From NCBI GenBank assembly GCA_047975205.1, contig JBKEDC010000008.1, positions 1 to 64,000 of the forward strand: DNA of 64,000 bases, given 5' to 3'. The notes under the pieces were generated by a model that saw nothing but the letters and a program-made list of their open reading frames with translations, was not told the origin of the DNA and did no database searches. Source of the stretch: JBKEDC01 sp047975205 (GTDB lineage: Bacteria; Bacteroidota; Bacteroidia; Bacteroidales; Prolixibacteraceae). Positions 8,791 to 18,077 of this stretch are shown here, in pieces (the first letter of the stretch is position 1; each line of letters begins with the position of its first letter). Both the position numbers and the translations under genes were made by a program.

Positions 8791-9289
8791 CCTGCCAAAA
8801 ATATTATTCCTGCCCTTGCTCATTATGATTGTGCAAGTATTACTGCTCAGCCATGTGCATATGGTTGGCATGACGGTTCCCTTTATTTATATTTTTATTA
8901 TCATGATGATGCCTTACCAAACATCACCTTATCTGTTGATGCTTTTGGGTTTTTGTCTAGGTTTGGTTGTCGATTTATTTATGAATACCATTGGGCTAAA
9001 TGCTGCGGCTACCACTTTCTTGGCCGTTTGTCGCCCGTTTATTATCCGTGTCATTTCTAAAAAAGATTACGCTGAAATTAACTCCTATCCGAATGCCCAC
9101 ACTAACGGGCTTCCTTGGTTTGCAGGTTATAGCCTTTTATGTTGTTTATTTCATGAAGCTTTTCTATACACCGTAGAAGCATTCAGCTTTGCCAACTATG
9201 TGCAAACAATAATCAGAATTATAAGTGGCACTTTATTCAGTGCTATCTTAATTATAATAGTTGAGTATCTCACTCAAAAACGGAAGTAG
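8780..9289 (+). CDS. mreD: Rod-shape-determining protein MreD
   Basis: This is a 169-residue integral membrane protein with about five hydrophobic segments. The conserved GLVVDLFMNTIGLNAAATTFLA region is typical of Bacteroidota MreD. It overlaps mreC by 11 bp and abuts mrdA. MreD works with MreC in the elongasome. The identity rests on hydrophobicity, length and operon position more than on catalytic motifs. Confidence 0.92.
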   Translation: MMNNLPKILFLPLLIMIVQVLLLSHVHMVGMTVPFIYIFIIMMMPYQTSPYLLMLLGFCLGLVVDLFMNTIGLNAAATTFLAVCRPFIIRVISKKDYAEINSYPNAHTNGLPWFAGYSLLCCLFHEAFLYTVEAFSFANYVQTIIRIISGTLFSAILIIIVEYLTQKRK

Positions 9290-9290
9290 T

Positions 9291-11123
9291 GTGCAAAAAA
9301 GTTCAAACAAGACATATGTAGTAGGAGGTATATTTGTTATTGTAGCCCTCATCTTTGTTGTAAGACTTTTCTCTCTGCAAGTGTTGAATAGCAGTTATAA
9401 AGAAAGTGCCAAACGCAATGCATTGCGCAAAGTAGTTACCTATCCGGGTAGAGGCTTGATTAACGATAGAAACGGGAAAGCATTGGTAGAAAATAAAGCG
9501 GTTTACGATTTATTGGTCACCCCTCGAGAAATAGGCACATTCGACACCACACAGCTTTGCAACATTCTAAGCATAGAGAAAGAAACACTTATTAAAGAAC
9601 TGAACAAAGCTAAGAAATACAGCAGATATCGACCATCAATTATTACCAAACAGTTTTCACCTCAAGCTAATGCTCGATTGCAAGAAAAACTATATAAATA
9701 TCCCGGGTTCTACGTACAATCGAGAACCATCAGGCAATATCCTCAACCCATTGCAGCCCACCTATTAGGTTATGTGGGCGAAATAAACCAAAAACAAATT
9801 GCCAAAGATCATTACTACAGCTCGGGCGACTACATCGGCATTACCGGAATTGAACGTGCTTATGAAAAAGAGCTCCGCGGGCAAAAAGGCTCCGGTTTTT
9901 ATTTAGTTGATGTACATAATCGGGTAAAAGGTTCTTATGAAGAGGGAAAAAGCGACACTGCTGCTGTTTTAGGCAATAGCCTGACCTCAACCATAGATCG
10001 CGATCTGCAAGCATATGCCGAGAAGCTGATGAAAAACAAAAAGGGAGCAGTAGTAGCCATCGAACCCGCTACCGGAGAAATATTAGCTTTCTATTCCGGA
10101 CCAAGTTATAACCCGAATGAACTCGTGGGACGCGAACGTGGGAATAACTACATGAAGCTACTAAATGATTCCTTAAAACCACTGACTAATCGGGCACTTT
10201 CCGCAGCCTATTCTCCGGGTTCAACTTTTAAGTTGCTGAATGGACTTATTGCCCTACAAGAAGGAGTAATCACGCCCCAAACAGCATTCCCTTGCAGTGG
10301 TCCGGCATCTAAACCCATGCGATGCACTCACTATCATGGTTCTCCTGTTCGCATTAATGAAGCCATTGTAGAATCATGCAATCCTTATTTCTTCCAAGCT
10401 TTTCGAGCAGCTATGGGATATAAAAAAACCACAGAAGAAAGTTATAGAATTTGGCGTAGCTATGCTATGGAATTTGGTTTAGGCTCTCCACTGGGCAATG
10501 AATTCTATGGGCAATCGTCGGGAAATATTCCGACAGCCGATTTTTATAATAAAACTTATGGGAAAGGCAGTTGGAATGCCTATACCATACGTTCGTTGGC
10601 TATCGGACAAGGAGAGGTTATCCTCACTCCTATTCAATTAGCCAATTACAGTGCCATTCTTGCCAACCGAGGATACTATATCGAGCCTCATTTGGTGAAA
10701 CAAATTACCAATCAACAAGACGAAGTAGAGAATCTGAGCTTCGAGAAGCATCAAACTTCCATTGATTCCAAATACTTCGATTTGGTAGCTAAAAACATGA
10801 AAACGATGGTTGATCATTCCGTAGGGAGGTATAAAATTACGGTAGATAGTTTAGCTATTTGCGGAAAAACCGGAACTATTCAGAATTCGTCGGGAGGCTC
10901 TGATCATTCTTCGTTTATCGGGTTTGCACCACTCGACAACCCCAAAATTGCAATTGCCGTTTTCGTGGAAAATGGGGTGTGGGGTTCTCGTTATGCTGCT
11001 CCTATTGCCTCGTTTATCATAGAAAAATATATTCGCGGAGCAATTAAAGAGCCCCGACGAAAAGCCGACGAACAAAAAATTATAAACACAAACCTATTGG
11101 GCATTCATAACGATGAGATCTAG
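9291..11123 (+). CDS. mrdA: Penicillin-binding protein 2 (peptidoglycan transpeptidase)
   Basis: PBP2 cross-links lateral-wall peptidoglycan during elongation. There is one N-terminal membrane anchor (VGGIFVIVALIFVVRLFSLQVL), then a dimerisation domain and the transpeptidase domain. The active-site motifs are STFK (Ser about residue 311), SCN, and KTG (Lys about residue 526). I chose GTG at 9291 as start: it follows the mreD stop by one base and gives MQKSSNKTYVV, 610 residues. The alternative is TTG at 9261, inside mreD. No in-frame ATG lies near the N-terminus. It overlaps rodA by 11 bp. Confidence 0.95.
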   Translation: MQKSSNKTYVVGGIFVIVALIFVVRLFSLQVLNSSYKESAKRNALRKVVTYPGRGLINDRNGKALVENKAVYDLLVTPREIGTFDTTQLCNILSIEKETLIKELNKAKKYSRYRPSIITKQFSPQANARLQEKLYKYPGFYVQSRTIRQYPQPIAAHLLGYVGEINQKQIAKDHYYSSGDYIGITGIERAYEKELRGQKGSGFYLVDVHNRVKGSYEEGKSDTAAVLGNSLTSTIDRDLQAYAEKLMKNKKGAVVAIEPATGEILAFYSGPSYNPNELVGRERGNNYMKLLNDSLKPLTNRALSAAYSPGSTFKLLNGLIALQEGVITPQTAFPCSGPASKPMRCTHYHGSPVRINEAIVESCNPYFFQAFRAAMGYKKTTEESYRIWRSYAMEFGLGSPLGNEFYGQSSGNIPTADFYNKTYGKGSWNAYTIRSLAIGQGEVILTPIQLANYSAILANRGYYIEPHLVKQITNQQDEVENLSFEKHQTSIDSKYFDLVAKNMKTMVDHSVGRYKITVDSLAICGKTGTIQNSSGGSDHSSFIGFAPLDNPKIAIAVFVENGVWGSRYAAPIASFIIEKYIRGAIKEPRRKADEQKIINTNLLGIHNDEI

Positions 11124-12540
11124 AACAAACATATGGGCAAATATTGATTGGTTTACAGTATTATTATACCTTTTGCTATGTATTTTGGGCTGGTTAAACA
11201 TTTATTCGGCCGTATATAATGAAGACCACAGTAGCATGTTCGACATCACCCAAAGATACGGAAAACAGCTCATATGGATTCTCGCCGCTTGTGCCATTGC
11301 TGTCATGATTATATTTATAGACAGCAAGTTCTTTGTTAGTTTCTCATTCGCATTTTATGGATTCACCATATTCCTGCTTTTATCGGTATTACTGTTTGGA
11401 ACTGAAGTAAACGGAGCCAAATCATGGTTTCAAATCGGAAGTTTTGCCTTTCAACCGTCAGAACTTACTAAAACTACCACAGCTTTACTCTTGGCCGGAT
11501 ACCTGAGTTCTTATGACTACAAGTCCGGTTTTAAATCATGGCTTATCATTGCTGCCATAATAGGCACACCGATATTATGCATCTTATTACAAAATGACAC
11601 CGGATCTGCCCTTGTATTCTCTGTATTCATTTTGGTTCTTTATCGTGAAGGATTGCCTGGCATTTTCTTATTCTTAGGGTTTGCAGCCGCCGTAACTTTC
11701 GTTATATCGTTGCTCTTCCCTCCTTTGGTTACCATCCTTACCATTAGCTGCTGTTGCATTCTTTCGTTAGGTGTCATAAGTTCTAATTGGAAAACCACGG
11801 CTAAAATGCTTGTCATGTGTTTGAGTATATTTGCTCTTTGTTGGTTGGGCGATGTATTGCTGAAGCTCCAAATTGATGATAATACCGTAGTCATTATTGC
11901 GTTTGGAATTTTCGTAATCATTTCGCTGATTTATGCCATTAAAGATAAAGCTAACAAAGCTATCAGGTGGTTACTTCTTATTTATTTGGCTTTCGTTGGG
12001 TTTAGTTTCTCGGTAGATTATGTGTTTGAAGAAGTTTTAGAACCTCATCAACGCGTACGTATTGAGGAATTACTGGGCATGAGTTCCGACCCGCTAGGTG
12101 CCGGATATAATGTTAACCAGTCGAAAATTGCTATTGGTTCCGGTGGATTCTCCGGTAAAGGATTTCTGCAAGGCACACAAACAAAATTTGATTTTGTACC
12201 TGAGCAAAGCACCGATTTCATATTCTGTACCGTGGGTGAAGAATGGGGATTCTTAGGCACTACAAGTGTAATTCTACTATTTACCTTACTGCTTCTCCGC
12301 CTACTTTTTTTAGCAGAGCGGCAACGCTCCGGATTCAGCCGGATATATGGCTACAGCGTAGCATGTATTTTATTCTTTCATATGGCGGTAAACATTGCCA
12401 TGACTATTGGTTTGGGTCCGGTAATCGGCATTCCGCTGCCTTTCTTCAGCTACGGTGGGTCTTCCCTATGGTCATTCACCATTATGCTTTTCATCTTTAT
12501 TCGCTTAGATGCCAGCCGAAGCGAAAAGCTTTCAAACTAA
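11113..12540 (+). CDS. rodA: SEDS peptidoglycan glycosyltransferase RodA
   Basis: RodA polymerises glycan strands from lipid II as partner of PBP2. This 475-residue polytopic membrane protein has the SEDS landmarks: GAKSWFQIGSFAFQPSEL, the central VRIEELLGMSSDPLGAGYNVNQSKIAIGSGG, FVPEQSTDFIFCTVGEEWGF, and the end IGIPLPFFSYGGSS. It is longer than many RodA proteins because of an insertion at roughly residues 190-300 with extra hydrophobic segments, common in Bacteroidota. It is the last gene of the shape operon. Confidence 0.96.
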   Translation: MRSRTNIWANIDWFTVLLYLLLCILGWLNIYSAVYNEDHSSMFDITQRYGKQLIWILAACAIAVMIIFIDSKFFVSFSFAFYGFTIFLLLSVLLFGTEVNGAKSWFQIGSFAFQPSELTKTTTALLLAGYLSSYDYKSGFKSWLIIAAIIGTPILCILLQNDTGSALVFSVFILVLYREGLPGIFLFLGFAAAVTFVISLLFPPLVTILTISCCCILSLGVISSNWKTTAKMLVMCLSIFALCWLGDVLLKLQIDDNTVVIIAFGIFVIISLIYAIKDKANKAIRWLLLIYLAFVGFSFSVDYVFEEVLEPHQRVRIEELLGMSSDPLGAGYNVNQSKIAIGSGGFSGKGFLQGTQTKFDFVPEQSTDFIFCTVGEEWGFLGTTSVILLFTLLLLRLLFLAERQRSGFSRIYGYSVACILFFHMAVNIAMTIGLGPVIGIPLPFFSYGGSSLWSFTIMLFIFIRLDASRSEKLSN

Positions 12541-12587
12541 ATAAGTAGTTTGGTGTTATAGCACCGAACATTTAACAACTGCCAATT

Positions 12588-12809
12588 ATGAGTTTATTTA
12601 GCCATTTATATCCTGAAGGATTCGATGATAGTGTGGAAGGAATTGATTATACGATTAACAAACACGGGTTGCGAGTAAGCACAGAATATTTTCTTGCCAA
12701 ACGTGGTTATTGCTGTTCTAACGGGTGCAAAAACTGCCCTTACACTCCTCGGGCTATAAAGGGAAATACCAAGTTACGAAGCGGTATAGCCGAAAAGTAT
12801 AAATTATGA
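12588..12809 (+). CDS. DUF5522 small cysteine-rich protein
   Basis: The 73-residue product has the DUF5522 signature HGLRVSTEYFLAKRGYCC followed by SNGCKNCPY. Four cysteines sit in CC-x(3)-C-x(2)-C order, suggesting a metal or Fe-S site. No function is established for the family. It lies 47 bp after rodA and could be read through from the shape operon. Confidence 0.85.
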   Translation: MSLFSHLYPEGFDDSVEGIDYTINKHGLRVSTEYFLAKRGYCCSNGCKNCPYTPRAIKGNTKLRSGIAEKYKL

Positions 12810-12884
12810 TCCACAGTATTTCTATGCGGCTAGGCACACCTAAATACTTAGGTAAACTAACATTACCGGTTCGACTTAAAACGC

Positions 12885-13268
12885 TTATGCCCCCAATATT
12901 CTTTTAAGTTGTTCTATTTGCGATTCCCACAATTCGCGTTGAGAATCTTCCTCGCCGGGTTCTACCATATCGGTCACAATGAGCGACACATCATTGGTAA
13001 GCTCTACACCTTGCACAGAAAACTCGAAACAATGTTTATCGTCATCAAATTCTGTCCAACGGAAACAAACATTTTCATTCTTATTGCGATAAACCAACTC
13101 GGCTTCTTGTGGGTAGCCATCCCAAATAAAGGTAAAATGTTCTCCTTCTACCTGCACATCATCGGCAAACCATTCTGCCAATCCGGAGGCTGTGCTCAAA
13201 CGTTTGAAAAGAACGTTTACCGAGCAGTTCAACACAAACTCCAACGTAATTTTATTTAGCTCTTGCAT
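12885..13268 (-). CDS. START-like (SRPBCC-fold) domain protein
   Basis: This 127-residue protein shows the compact Bacteroidota START-like pattern: EFVLNCSVNVLFKRLSTASGLAEWFADDV, FTFIWDGYPQEAEL, then LTNDVSLIVTDMVEPGEE and WESQIEQLKRILGA. The SRPBCC fold holds hydrophobic ligands, but the ligand here is unknown. I start at ATG 13268 (MQELNKITLEFVL). Eight more in-frame codons are possible upstream, to 13292. It lies 95 bp downstream of the flippase gene on the same strand and may be cotranscribed. Confidence 0.85.
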   Translation of the reverse strand: MQELNKITLEFVLNCSVNVLFKRLSTASGLAEWFADDVQVEGEHFTFIWDGYPQEAELVYRNKNENVCFRWTEFDDDKHCFEFSVQGVELTNDVSLIVTDMVEPGEEDSQRELWESQIEQLKRILGA

Positions 13269-13363
13269 AGGTTTAGTTATTAATTTCCGCACAATATAAT
13301 AAAATTATGCATATTATTACAATAACTTGCTACACAAGTTTAACAAAAACGACAATTATATAT

Positions 13364-14833
13364 TTAAAAAAGTAGGCGCAACTCCTTTCTTTCTAGGCGG
13401 AATACCACAAACAGAAAAGAAGCAAAGAGAATAGTGTTCAGCACATAATTCCAAACCATGCTGTTTAAATGAACAAACCGGGAGATGGTGAAAATGATCA
13501 GGCAAAGCACAAAATAAAAAGCAATTCGCTTTATCGGATAGTTTATAGGAAAATGTTTCTGCCCCACCACGTAAGAAAGCACCATCATAAGGGCATAAGA
13601 AAGAAGCACGGCATATGCCGACGCCATATAACCATAATAGGGAATAAAAACCACGTTCACAACCAAAGTAACGGCAGCTCCAGCCAAAGCAAAATAAGCA
13701 CCATAGCGCGTTTTATCGGTTAGCTTATACCACAACGAAAGTGTGTAATAAACGCCCAAAAATAAATTTGCCATAAGCACAATAGGTACCACTTTCAGTC
13801 CGCTATAATAAGACTCATCAATAATGTGCAGCGATTTAAACACATCGATAAACAAGGAAATACCCAAAAAGATGATAAAGCCGAAAATCGAAAAGTATTT
13901 CAATATCAGCGCATAACCTTTCTTGTTGTCTTCATTCTTCGATTGCGAAAAGAAGAACGGTTCGAAGGCATAGCGGAATGCCTGAATAAACATATTCATG
14001 ATAACCGCCAGTTTATAGTTAGCCCCATAAATGCCCAACTCAGCCATGGGGTTGGCAGAAGCCGGAATAAGCTCGGGCAATAAAATCTTATCAATATTCT
14101 GATTAATCATACCTGCCACTCCCACAATCAAAATGGGGAACGAATACCACAGCATTTCTCGAAGTAAACTGCGTTTGAATCGCAAACTAATCTTCATGTC
14201 GGGCAACAACAGCAGCAATACTAAAGTGCTTGATATTAGATTCGATATGAACACATATCCCACCCCGATATCGGCACTGTAAATATATTGAACAAGACTA
14301 TCGGGGTTTGCAGCTATAAGCTTCGGACAAATACTTAAAAAGAAAATATTCAGAAAAATATTGGTGAAGATACTCGCCACCTTCAAGCCTGCAAATTTAA
14401 TGGGTCTTCCCTCAATACGAAGCTTTGCAAAAGGAATACTCGTGAAAGCATCGAAAGCCATGATGAACGCAATCCAACGAATATATTCGGGCTTATCGGC
14501 ATAACCCATAACCGATGATATTTGCGGTAAAAAAGTCATGACAAACAACAAGAAACTTGCCGAAGTTACAAACAAACTCACCAAAGAAGTAGAATAAACC
14601 AGCTCTTTATCATCGGCTCGTGAAGCATATCGAAAATAGCCGGTTTCCATGCCATAGGTCAATATAACCAAAGCAAACGCCATGTAAGAGTATAAATTGG
14701 TAACCACTCCAAACTCTCCGGGTAAAAAAAGGTGTGAATAATAAGGCACCAACCACCAGTTTAAAAACCTACCGACTATGCTGCTCACTCCGTAGATTGC
14801 CGTATCGCTTGCTAATTTCTTAAATTGACTCAA
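13364..14833 (-). CDS. Polysaccharide / lipid-linked oligosaccharide flippase (Wzx-like, MATE/MOP superfamily)
   Basis: The 489-residue protein has about 12-14 hydrophobic segments. The N-terminus FKKLASDTAIYGVSSIVGRFLNWWLVPYYSH is the hallmark of the polysaccharide biosynthesis flippase family. A C-terminal polysaccharide-synthesis domain follows (MANLFLGVYYTLSLWYKLTDKTRYGAYFALAGA). It probably moves undecaprenyl-linked glycans across the inner membrane. No glycosyltransferases flank it, so the substrate is unknown. Confidence 0.9.
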   Translation of the reverse strand: MSQFKKLASDTAIYGVSSIVGRFLNWWLVPYYSHLFLPGEFGVVTNLYSYMAFALVILTYGMETGYFRYASRADDKELVYSTSLVSLFVTSASFLLFVMTFLPQISSVMGYADKPEYIRWIAFIMAFDAFTSIPFAKLRIEGRPIKFAGLKVASIFTNIFLNIFFLSICPKLIAANPDSLVQYIYSADIGVGYVFISNLISSTLVLLLLLPDMKISLRFKRSLLREMLWYSFPILIVGVAGMINQNIDKILLPELIPASANPMAELGIYGANYKLAVIMNMFIQAFRYAFEPFFFSQSKNEDNKKGYALILKYFSIFGFIIFLGISLFIDVFKSLHIIDESYYSGLKVVPIVLMANLFLGVYYTLSLWYKLTDKTRYGAYFALAGAAVTLVVNVVFIPYYGYMASAYAVLLSYALMMVLSYVVGQKHFPINYPIKRIAFYFVLCLIIFTISRFVHLNSMVWNYVLNTILFASFLFVVFRLERKELRLLF

Positions 14834-14863
14834 AATTGAATATTTTTACGATAAATATAGCTG

Positions 14864-14871
14864 CAAAAATA
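14864..14871 (-). promoter_or_regulatory. Flippase -7 element (TATTTTTG on the minus strand)
   Basis: A TAnnTTTG match reading leftward, about 31 bp before the flippase ATG at 14833. Confidence 0.45.
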
Positions 14872-15265
14872 CATTTAATCTGCCATTTCAGATAATATAA
14901 AATGCAGTCTTCCTATTTTTAATTTTTTTAAGCTTTTGAAGATAAAAACTGCCTAAAAAGAGAAACAGACTTCTGCAATGGTTTCAGCAACATTAAACAA
15001 ACACTAAACTTCTATAAATCAAATTTCTATCGCACTAAAATTCATACACTGATATTCAAAAGAAGCTTTTTCTTATAAGAGAAAAGGAGAAACTATTCCT
15101 AATCCAAGCTATTCTCAACGAAGGAAACATAAATTAACCCTAATTAGCTCTTATAATCGCTCCCTAATTGCTCTCATTTCACCTAATTACAGCAATCCTG
15201 TTAACTAAACAAGGCTTAGAACAAGTAATGCTAATTATCTCTAGCTAATGATTAGCATAAATAGT

Positions 15266-15273
15266 TATCTTTG
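15266..15273 (+). promoter_or_regulatory. -7 promoter element (TATCTTTG)
   Basis: A full TAnnTTTG match 19 bp before the ATG at 15293, so the transcript leader would be only a dozen bases or so. Confidence 0.6.
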
Positions 15274-15292
15274 CCTTTATAGTTAGTGAAAC

Positions 15293-16795
15293 ATGAAAAA
15301 ATTACATCGATATATTGTAAGTAGCTTTATTGGTCCTTTCATTATGACTTTCTTCATTTGTGTTTTCGTATTGCTCATGCAATTCCTTTGGAAATACATT
15401 GATGAAATGGTGGGTAAAGGTTTAGAATGGAGTGTGCTGGGCGAATTAATGTTTTATGCCGCAGTAGGTTTAACTCCGATGGCGTTTCCTTTGGCAATGC
15501 TGTTGGCATCTATCATGACTTTCGGAAGTTTGGGCGAAAATTACGAATTAGTGGCCATGAAGGCATCGGGCATATCGCTGCTTAGAATAATGAAACCTCT
15601 TATTTTTGTTGCCGTGGGCATGACAGCTTTTGCTTTCTACTGTTCTAATAATATTTTGCCCAAAACCAACCTTAAGTTTAATTCCATCATGCGGAGCGTG
15701 CAAAAACAAAAGCCGGAAATGGCTGTTGCCGAAGGTGTATTCTCTAATGAAATAGACGGCTACAGCATTAAGGTGGAAAAAAAAGACCGCGAAACCGGCA
15801 TGATGTATAACCTGCTCATTTATGACCATACCGACAATCAAGGGAATGTGTCGGTCACCCTTGCCGATTCGGGAAGAATGGATATTTCTGCCGATAAAAA
15901 GAATATGATCATGACGCTTTATGCCGGCGAAACTTGCAACGAAGAAGATTATCGGGAAAATAAGCGAACCAAACGCTATAAATATCGTCGCTCCTATTTC
16001 CATAAACAAATCATGCACGTGCCCATATCAGGCTTCGACTTCGAGGAAACGAACAGCGATAACTTCCGCAACTCTTTCCGCATGCAAAATACCGAACAAC
16101 TGCATTATTTTGAAGACTCTTTGCAAAATAGTTATACCAACAAAATACGCCGTTTCGCATTAAACCTAAGATATAATCACACCTTAAACAATAGCTTGAG
16201 AATTTTATCAAGCCGCCTAGATACTACGGCAACACCGGAAGAGTATGTGCCCTTTGCCGTTGATTCGGCGGCTAATCTCAACATGCTCCGTTCTCGCATT
16301 GAACCTAATAAACGTCAAGATGTTATAAACTCAGCTTTGCGCGATGCTCGGCGAAATAAACAGACAATCAGTCAGAATTTCATGGAGATTAGCAGTTTTA
16401 AAAAGAACATGAACAGATATGGCATGGAAATTCACCGTAAGTTTACGTGGTCGGTGGCATGCTTGGTATTTTTCTTTATCGGGGCTCCATTGGGGGCAAT
16501 TATTCGAAAAGGAGGACTGGGGCTTCCCACCGTAATATCTATTTTACTGTTCATTTTATATTATATCGTGTCGATAACCGGTGAAAAATTTGCCCGTGAA
16601 GACGTATGGATGATATCCGGCGGCATGTGGTTCGGCACGTTCATCTTCTTGCCTTTCGGTATTTTCCTTACCGTGAAGGCCGTGAGCGATTCCGAGCTGC
16701 TTAACACCGAGTCGCAAATCGATAAACTAAAGAAAATCTGGAAAAAAATTAAGAACTACAAAAAATCAAAAAGCGATGACTCAGTACAAGCTTAA
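15293..16795 (+). CDS. LptF/LptG-family permease (YjgP/YjgQ)
   Basis: LptF and LptG are the membrane subunits of the ABC system that extracts lipopolysaccharide for export. The 500-residue product has the family start MKKLHRYIVSSFIGPFIMTFFICVFVLLMQ. The second membrane block is GLTPMAFPLAMLLASIMTFGSLGENYELVAMKASGIS. A long periplasmic domain follows, then a C-terminal membrane block with FFFIGAPLGAIIRKGGLGLP. It is longer than the enterobacterial proteins because the periplasmic part is expanded, as is common in Bacteroidota. It overlaps ribBA by 20 bp. LptF versus LptG cannot be decided here. Confidence 0.92.
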   Translation: MKKLHRYIVSSFIGPFIMTFFICVFVLLMQFLWKYIDEMVGKGLEWSVLGELMFYAAVGLTPMAFPLAMLLASIMTFGSLGENYELVAMKASGISLLRIMKPLIFVAVGMTAFAFYCSNNILPKTNLKFNSIMRSVQKQKPEMAVAEGVFSNEIDGYSIKVEKKDRETGMMYNLLIYDHTDNQGNVSVTLADSGRMDISADKKNMIMTLYAGETCNEEDYRENKRTKRYKYRRSYFHKQIMHVPISGFDFEETNSDNFRNSFRMQNTEQLHYFEDSLQNSYTNKIRRFALNLRYNHTLNNSLRILSSRLDTTATPEEYVPFAVDSAANLNMLRSRIEPNKRQDVINSALRDARRNKQTISQNFMEISSFKKNMNRYGMEIHRKFTWSVACLVFFFIGAPLGAIIRKGGLGLPTVISILLFILYYIVSITGEKFAREDVWMISGGMWFGTFIFLPFGIFLTVKAVSDSELLNTESQIDKLKKIWKKIKNYKKSKSDDSVQA

Positions 16796-18005
16796 TACCA
16801 TACCCGAAGCCATTGAAGCAATTCGAAATGGTGAAATTATCATCGTAGTTGACGATGAGGACAGAGAAAACGAAGGTGATTTCATTGCCGCTGCCGAAAA
16901 GATAACCCCTGAAATGGTAAATTTCATGACCACATATGGCCGTGGGTTAATGTGTGCTCCATTAACAGAAGAACGTTGCCTTGAACTGGACTTAGAGCTT
17001 ATGGTGGGTAAAAACACAGCCACTCACGAAACTCCGTTCACCGTGTCAGTCGATTTGTTAGGAAATGGGTGTACTACCGGTATATCAGCTTCCGATAGAG
17101 CAAAAACCATACAAGCCTTGGTCGATCCGAACTCTACACCTGCCGATTTAGGAAGACCGGGACATATTTTCCCGCTAAAGGCAAAAAGTCGTGGTGTAAT
17201 CAGACGAGCCGGACATACAGAAGCTGCTGTTGACTTAGCTCGCCTAGCCGGATTGCAACCTGCAGGTGTGCTCATCGAAATTATGAATGAAGATGGTACC
17301 ATGGCTCGCTTGCCTGAGCTTTCCGTGCTTGCCAAACGTTTTCAAATGAAGCTCATTTGCATAAAAGACCTTATCCAATATATCTTGGCAACAGAAAGCC
17401 TCATCGAACGAGGCGAAGAAGTGAGTATGCCCACGCAATACGGCGATTTTAGAATTATTCCTTTTCGCCAAAAATCGAATGGTGCCGAACATCTGGCACT
17501 TATAAAAGGAAATTGGGAGGAAGATGAGGAAATATTGGTACGCATGCACTCTTCATGTATGACCGGAGATATTTTTGGCTCTAAAAGGTGTGAATGTGGC
17601 GATCAACTGCATAAAGCTATGGAAATGATCGAACAAGAGGGAAAAGGTGTGGTGGTTTACATGATGCAAGAAGGCAGGGGTATCGGACTGATGAATAAGA
17701 TTGCTGCCTACAAATTGCAGGATGAAGGTTTAGATACTGTTGATGCCAATATCCACTTGGGTTTCCAAGCCGATGAACGCGATTACGGTGTGGGAGCTCA
17801 GATATTGCGCAATCTGGGTGTGAGCAAAATGCGTTTGCTTACCAACAATCCGATTAAGCGTGTAGGCATTGAGGGATACGGATTGCAGGTTACTGAAAAT
17901 GTGCCTATTGAAATCATGCCGAATAAATACAATCAACGTTATATGCAAACCAAGCGTGATCGTATGGGACATGTTTTACAACAATTCTCTTATGATAAGA
18001 AATAA
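16776..18005 (+). CDS. ribBA: Bifunctional 3,4-DHBP synthase / GTP cyclohydrolase II
   Basis: RibBA carries out the two entry reactions of riboflavin synthesis. RibB converts ribulose 5-phosphate to 3,4-dihydroxy-2-butanone 4-phosphate; RibA opens GTP. Residues ~1-200 form the RibB domain, with DDEDRENEGDFIAAAE, STPADLGRPGHIFPL and the RAGHTEAAVDLARLAG motif. Residues ~205-400 form RibA, with zinc cysteines in SSCMTGDIFGSKRCECGDQLH and then GRGIGLMNKIAAYKLQDEG. The 409-residue length is normal for the fusion. The start overlaps the permease gene by 20 bp. A terminator follows. No FMN riboswitch is seen. Confidence 0.97.
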   Translation: MTQYKLNTIPEAIEAIRNGEIIIVVDDEDRENEGDFIAAAEKITPEMVNFMTTYGRGLMCAPLTEERCLELDLELMVGKNTATHETPFTVSVDLLGNGCTTGISASDRAKTIQALVDPNSTPADLGRPGHIFPLKAKSRGVIRRAGHTEAAVDLARLAGLQPAGVLIEIMNEDGTMARLPELSVLAKRFQMKLICIKDLIQYILATESLIERGEEVSMPTQYGDFRIIPFRQKSNGAEHLALIKGNWEEDEEILVRMHSSCMTGDIFGSKRCECGDQLHKAMEMIEQEGKGVVVYMMQEGRGIGLMNKIAAYKLQDEGLDTVDANIHLGFQADERDYGVGAQILRNLGVSKMRLLTNNPIKRVGIEGYGLQVTENVPIEIMPNKYNQRYMQTKRDRMGHVLQQFSYDKK

Positions 18006-18020
18006 TATGGAATACCTAAA

Positions 18021-18055
18021 AAAAATGCGAACAGTAAAAACTGCTCGCATTTTTT
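18021..18055 (+). terminator. Rho-independent terminator after ribBA
   Basis: Stem AAAATGCGA and CAGT pair with ACTG and TCGCATTTT around one A/C mismatch and an AAAA loop, ending in a T run. It lies 15 bp past the ribBA stop and converges on the S24 regulator gene. Confidence 0.85.
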
Positions 18056-18077
18056 ATGATGTAGCCAAACAATTTTA

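Larger units (their letters stand above)
14834..15292. other. Divergent intergenic region, flippase / lptF-type gene
   Basis: This is a 459-bp AT-rich gap between divergent genes. It holds a minus-strand -7 element at 14864-14871 and a plus-strand one at 15266-15273. Nothing else is recognised. Confidence 0.5.

Noticed and set aside
15548..16018. 156-codon minus-strand ORF inside the permease gene
   Set aside because: It is antisense to a well-supported LptF/G-family gene and has no family features; it is a shadow of the coding strand.
16600..16776. FMN riboswitch for ribBA
   Set aside because: ribBA overlaps the upstream permease gene, leaving no leader, and no RFN-element core is visible.
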